Position numbers and translations under genes: made by a program | Notes under the pieces: generated by a model | The model's database searches: none | What the model was told of the DNA's origin: nothing | Seen by the model: the letters and a program-made list of their open reading frames with translations, nothing else | Assembly: GCF_030272615.1 (NCBI RefSeq) | Contig: NC_081410.1 | Coordinates: 502,596,442-502,660,441, forward strand | From: Cryptomeria japonica | Taxonomy: Eukaryota; Streptophyta; Pinopsida; Cupressales; Cupressaceae | DNA length: 64,000 nucleotides | Direction of reading: 5' to 3' | In this document: one piece after another, positions 59,469 to 64,000 of the stretch | How positions within the stretch are numbered: position 1 is the stretch's first letter | Layout: the number at the start of each line of letters is the position of its first letter

Positions 59469-60515
59469 ACATCAACTTCCAAATCCTCTTCAACTAGTTC
59501 TTCCCCAACTATCTTAGATAATTCCTCTAAATCTTCTACTCCCACTAGTGTGACCACTTCATTAAACCCATATCCTACTTTCAAATCGCGTTCCCATACT
59601 TCCTGAAGTGCACCTAAAGTTCTTGAGGAAGAGTATTCTCAACCCAACTCTACTAATAAGGACACCTTCTCTCTTGAAAAAGGTTCTTGTAGAAGATTAT
59701 TAGGGCTCCCTTGATTTTAATCCTAATTTCATAGGCGAATATAAATTTCCCCCTAGAGAACACAAGGTTGAATAGAAGAAAGAAGAAGAAGAACCTAAAA
59801 AGGAATCCACTATGTCTAGGTTGTTGAGTAATAACATTGTGGTGGCTTCCCAGACTTCATCTCCCTTAGTTTCTGACCTAGAGGACTTTGACCTTTCACT
59901 TTATGAAAAGCCTCCTTCTCTCTTGAAAATGGCTAACCTTTACGGTCCTAGTTTTCACATCCTAGTTAGGTGTGGATATAATGGTAATGGGTATGGTGCT
60001 CAAGAACAAGGGATAAAAGTTCCCTTGGAAAATAACTTTCGTGATACAACATTTGGACTTGGCTAAGATCCTTTTGAGCATACTAAAGCATCTAAGAGAC
60101 CATCTATTAGTGTTAATGTCATTGCTACTTCTCTTTCACTAAAATATCTAGAGTATATTGATTGTGACTCTTCTAGTGTCTTTGCTTTGGATGTTTCCCT
60201 AATGATGACTCCTTGGCGGAATTCTTAGGAGCATATGACAACCTTCCTCGTTATCACCATAATCATGGTTTTCTTTATTGTCTAAATGTGGAAGCTTACT
60301 TTGGAAAAGAATGAAATAACGATGAGATAGTTAAGGAATTTCCTCAGTTAAAAGATGCTCCTCAACAAAGCAATCTCCTAATAAGTGACACTATTGATAT
60401 CAAGATGGATCCTTGTGTCGAAGATAAAATCATTAAGATAGGGAAATGTCTTGATAGAGAAGAGAAAAAACAACATTCTGAATTATTACATGAATTCCCT
60501 AAGATTTTTTATTGA
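59469..60515 (+). pseudogene. Gypsy linker with G-patch-like motif
   Basis: The region between protease and RT. It is Ser/Thr-rich and shifts frame near 59700. An open stretch at 59812-60066 contains GYNGNGYGAQEQGI, followed by a FGLG block. The glycine spacing resembles G-patch domains, which bind nucleic acid and occur in some retroviral and gypsy polyproteins. Frames are unsettled from 60067 to 60515. Confidence 0.6.
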
Positions 60516-61719
60516 ATGTACTCTGATATGCCTGGCATAGAACCTCAAATTGTCACTCATAACATTGTCCTAATTCCTTATGCTAAACCTATGAAGCAAA
60601 AGATTCAAAATATTCACCCTAAAGTGGCATTACTTGTTAAAGCTAAGATTGAAAAGTTGTTGGATGCCAGATTCATTCATCCTATCAATTATTCCCCATG
60701 GATTTCAAACATTGTGGCTATGGCTAATTCTGATAATAATATTAGGACGTGTACAAATTTTTTGTGATCTAAACAAAGCCTCTTTAAAAGATGATTTCCC
60801 TCTCCTGAATATTGATATGCTAGTGGATTCTGTAGCAGGTCATGCTTTATTATCCTTCATGGACGGTTTCTCAGGATATAATCAAATCTTCATTAATCCT
60901 CAAGATCGATACAAAATTTCTTTCACCACCCATCGGGGCACATTTTTTTGGTTTATGATGCCTTTTGGATTGAAAAACATAGGCACAACCTATCAGCGTG
61001 CTATGACTCTTATCTTTCATGATTACATGCATAAAACCTTAGAAAATTATGTTGATGATATCTTAGCTAAATCTGTTCTTTGCACAAATCATGTTAAGAT
61101 CCTTCATCAAGTCTCTGAGAGAATTCATAAGTATAACATGCCCTTGAATCCCCTAAAATATGGTTTTGGTGTGGATAGTGGAAAACTATTAGGGTTCACA
61201 GTTCCACATCGTGGAATTGAGGTGGATACAAAAAAGATAGATGCCATTGTTAACATGCCACCTCCTAAAAATGTCTCCCAACTAAAAAGTTTAAAATGAA
61301 AGATTCAAGCTATTCATAGGTTTATATCTCAGCTCATGGATCGCACCTTTCCTTTTACTTGATTTCTTAAAAAGAATATCACCTTTGAATGGAATGAGGA
61401 TTGTCTTCAAGCATTTGAATACCTAAAAACTTATTTGGCCAATCCTCCTATTCTTCAATCTATTGACCCTTCTAAACCCTTTTTTCTATACACAACTGCT
61501 TCCCTTCATGCTCTTGCATCCTTATTGGCACAACATGATAAGGATGGCAGAGAATGTTTGGTTTATTAAATAAGTCATACTCTAATCAATTACGAAGTCT
61601 TATTTTCTATGATAGAAAAGAAGTGCCTTGCTTTAGTATTTGCAACCCAAAAGTTAAGGCATTACCTTTTGAATGTTGAAGTTCATGTTATCATTAAATT
61701 TGATCCTCTCAATCATCTT
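60516..61719 (+). pseudogene. Gypsy RT and partial RNase H, truncated by insertion
   Basis: RT starts near 60516, and a frameshift near 60760 in a T-run breaks it. After it come DLNKASLKDDFPL, SFMDGFSGYNQI, MPFGLKNIGTTYQRAM and YVDDILAKS (catalytic YVDD kept). RNase H begins near 61390 (FEWNEDCLQAFEYLK) and is cut at 61719 by the next element. Stops at 61297 and 61360 among others. The remainder of RNase H and integrase would lie beyond the insertion. Confidence 0.9.
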
Positions 61720-62949
61720 TGTTGGCCATTTGGGGGAATTGATTATGTGTTGCATTGATATTTTGTCATTGATGTCAACTCTAGTTGTTTTGGATGCTTT
61801 ACCGACACCCTTCTGGTCCTGGTAGGTTGTTTGGTTTTTGGTTGGTTTGGATCTGACATGATCCGGTATGCTTCGGTATGTTTGGGCTATGGAATTGGCT
61901 TATTCATGCTACTCATGTTCATGTTCAATTAGTTGGTTTTGTTCTGGTGATCGGATGCTATCATGTTTGCTAGAAAGCTCGATTTGTCATTCCGACGAGG
62001 GTTTCACTGACAGAGCTTTGATGAAGATCTTTGATTAATTGCATAAGTGATGTTGGTGCGGCTTCTAGTGGAGATTTAGGTTACTGATGGTGATCATGTT
62101 CGAGACTTAGTTGATTGGGATTATTGCTTTAGCGTGCGTGGATCTATATTGGGTCCTGGTGTATCTAGGTTATGGAACAACTTAATGTAATGTGTGCATT
62201 GGACCTCTCAATGTATTTTCGGGATGTCTTATGGGATGGATATTATTTGTTTTGTCTCTGGCTGACATATTTAGTAATTATGTAATTCTTTATTGTCTGG
62301 TGGCCGACCTGATTGTTTATGGTTGAGGGTTTGTATAAATATGATGTAAGATCTCCTTGTAGATCATCATGGAATGGGATATGGATATGTAAGGAGCAAA
62401 TAATGTAATAATCATTCAGGAAGAGGATTTGGTCGATCATTGGTGATCAAGTTGGGTTTATGTAAGAGGATTTAGACCTCCGGTATTGAGCTTAACCAGA
62501 ACTGTATTCAGGCATAGGAGATACTATCTTTGCAGTTCATTCATTTCTCTAGATTATAGTCTAGATTTCTATGTAGTCAATGAGACTCCTTTTGTGATGA
62601 GCAGTGTGTTCTAAGTTGTTGGCCTTCCTGCAAGTGCAGGCCCCTTAATTGTAACTCACATACTTACTGCAGAAGTATTATCTAATTTGGGTAGGCTTCC
62701 CATCATGGTTTTTCCCTTTACCCGGTTTTCCATGTATAAATCTTGGTGTCATATGGATGGTATTTATTCTTTGATTATTATTTATGCTTAATTGGTTTAT
62801 CTGCTATTTCAGTATTTGGTTTAAGCATTCTGATATTGATCTTTTGTGTTCTGGTATTAAAGTTTAAATTTCTTAAGGTTTTGGTAATCTGGTGACAACT
62901 GATTCACCCCCCCTCTCAGTTGTCTTCCAGTTATTTGAAGTGTCTAACA
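61720..62949 (+). repeat. 5' LTR of a copia (Sirevirus-like) element
   Basis: TGTTGGCCATTTGG to ...GTCTAACA, 1,230 bp, bordered by a primer site. A TATAAAT box lies at 62334-62340. The five bases before it are ATCTT, a candidate target duplication whose partner is outside the window. It inserted into the RNase H of the gypsy element. Confidence 0.85.
62334..62340 (+). promoter_or_regulatory. LTR TATA box
   Basis: TATAAAT about 615 bp before the LTR end, in the orientation of the downstream gag. Confidence 0.45.
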
Positions 62950-62950
62950 A

Positions 62951-62963
62951 TTGGTATCAGACC
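62951..62963 (+). other. Primer-binding site, initiator Met tRNA
   Basis: TTGGTATCAGACC lies one base after the LTR; the last two bases vary from the usual AGC. Confidence 0.8.
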
Positions 62964-63007
62964 TCTGGTCCTCTCTATAGAAAGCTTAACCACTTGAGGA
63001 AGATCCT

Positions 63008-64000
63008 ATGGTGACTAATAGTTCAAGTTCATCTAGTTCATCTGGAGCTATCTTTCGGAGAGATATTCCTAGACTTGATGGAACAAATTACACATTATGG
63101 AAGATTCAAATGGAGACTCACCTGAGATGTCTCAGTAAGGAGATTTGGGAGATCACACATAATGGTGTTACACCTCATAATCTAGCATCTGGAAGTCCTC
63201 CTCTGGAAAACTTGGATAAGGAGCTTGAGAATGATTGTAGAGAAAGAGAAGCCCTCTTGTGTGTACTTTTTGATAAACGAATAATGGGACTAACCAACAA
63301 ATCATCTGCAAAGGCTATATCGGACCAGTTGGAGACTCTTAATGAAGGTGACCCTACTATGAATATTGCTAAACTTGATGGTTACCGGGTGAGATATGAA
63401 AAATTGAAGATGGAAGAAGATGAAAGGATTATTGCTTTCATGGAAAGGGTAAATGAGATTGTTATGGGAATTCAATGTTGTGGTGGAACTCTGAGTGAAG
63501 ATGAAATAGTTTCTAAAGTTCTGAGAGCTTTACCACTGGCTTACAATATGAAGGCTACTACAATTAATGAATTGAGAATAATGGCTAATACTCATGTCAA
63601 CAAAGATACCTTGGTTGAGAAATTATCTGCTTTTGAGCTTGAATAATTTGAACCCTTTGGAGCTGTGAAGTCTGAACTTGCTTTTCATGCATTTGCATCA
63701 TCAACCGGCAAGCAAGATTGGAAAGATTTATATGCAAAGGAATTGGATGATATGGAGAGAGAAGATGAAGAATTTGAGCAACTTGAAGCCCTATTTGCTA
63801 GAAGAGTACCTAAAAGACCAGTGAGAAGTAAGTATGAAGGAAAAACACCTTTTAAATGTTTTGCATGTAATAAGATTGGTCATTTTGCATCTAGATGTTT
63901 TGAAAGAAATTCAAGATTTGAAGAGAGAGATAGAAGATATTTTAAGCCTAACCCTGGATATCAGAACAAGTATAAGTATAGGAAAAACAAAGAAAAATCA
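63008..64000 (+). pseudogene. Copia gag with one in-frame TAA (partial, runs off window)
   Basis: The ATG at 63008 follows the primer site by about 45 bases. A Ser-rich start is followed by the capsid-like UBN2 region (LDGTNYTLWKIQMETHL, ALLCVLFDKRIMGL, IAFMERVNEIVMGI, KVLRALPLAYN). A TAA at 63644 interrupts the frame. The same frame continues to the window end, with an acidic helix and a complete CX2CX4HX4C knuckle (CFACNKIGHFASRC) at 63857-63898. Gag would form particles around element RNA. The capsid region here is the part that the nested element at 43-50 kb lacks. Confidence 0.88.

Overview
This 64 kb window is non-coding-rich nuclear DNA from a large-genome seed plant. The evidence is tRNA-iMet- and tRNA-Trp-type primer sites, Ty3/gypsy and Sirevirus-like Ty1/copia elements, RNase H-bearing L1-type LINEs and a tRNA-derived SINE. 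A gymnosperm (conifer-like) host is my inference from the amount and age of the retroelements; no single marker proves it. No prokaryotic feature, CRISPR array, rRNA or intact tRNA gene was seen. Only one probable host gene is intact.

Layout. 1-2247 is the gag-protease-RT part of a minus-strand gypsy element. Its 5' LTR (2248-3971) has unusually long inverted ends. 3972-6453 holds a broken copy (about 5.09-5.83 kb) of a host gene. 6470-7520 is a 5'-truncated minus-strand LINE with a target duplication. 9079-14070 is a LINE cut inside its RT, followed by an extra ORF downstream of RNase H. 14425-14600 is a minus-strand SINE. 14989-15792 is the intact paralogue of the broken gene, in a duplication that includes both flanks. 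16673-24529 is a complete gag-protease-only gypsy-type element with two LTRs and TTAAT duplications.

24.6-52.8 kb was originally about three tandem copies of an AT-rich unit of about 1.66 kb. One LINE (27057-36619) and a second LINE (37622-52439) inserted into the second copy and at the second/third junction. A 7.6 kb non-autonomous copia-like LTR element (42944-50546) then inserted into the second LINE. A third LINE fragment (52791-55138) interrupts the last AT-rich copy. 55281-61719 is a gypsy element with a long LTR, protease, G-patch-like motif, RT and partial RNase H. Its 3' part is cut by a copia element (LTR 61720-62949, gag 63008-64000) that runs off the window.

How the parts relate. 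Nearly all coding regions are retroelement remnants. Most of their stop codons look like Trp or Gln codons changed by G-to-A or C-to-T, as expected for long-methylated silenced repeats. The most interesting items are the non-canonical long ORFs: one downstream of RNase H in each of two LINEs, and a roughly 1,080-codon ORF replacing pol in the copia-like element. The 136-bp inverted termini of the first LTR and the duplicated host gene pair are the next most interesting.
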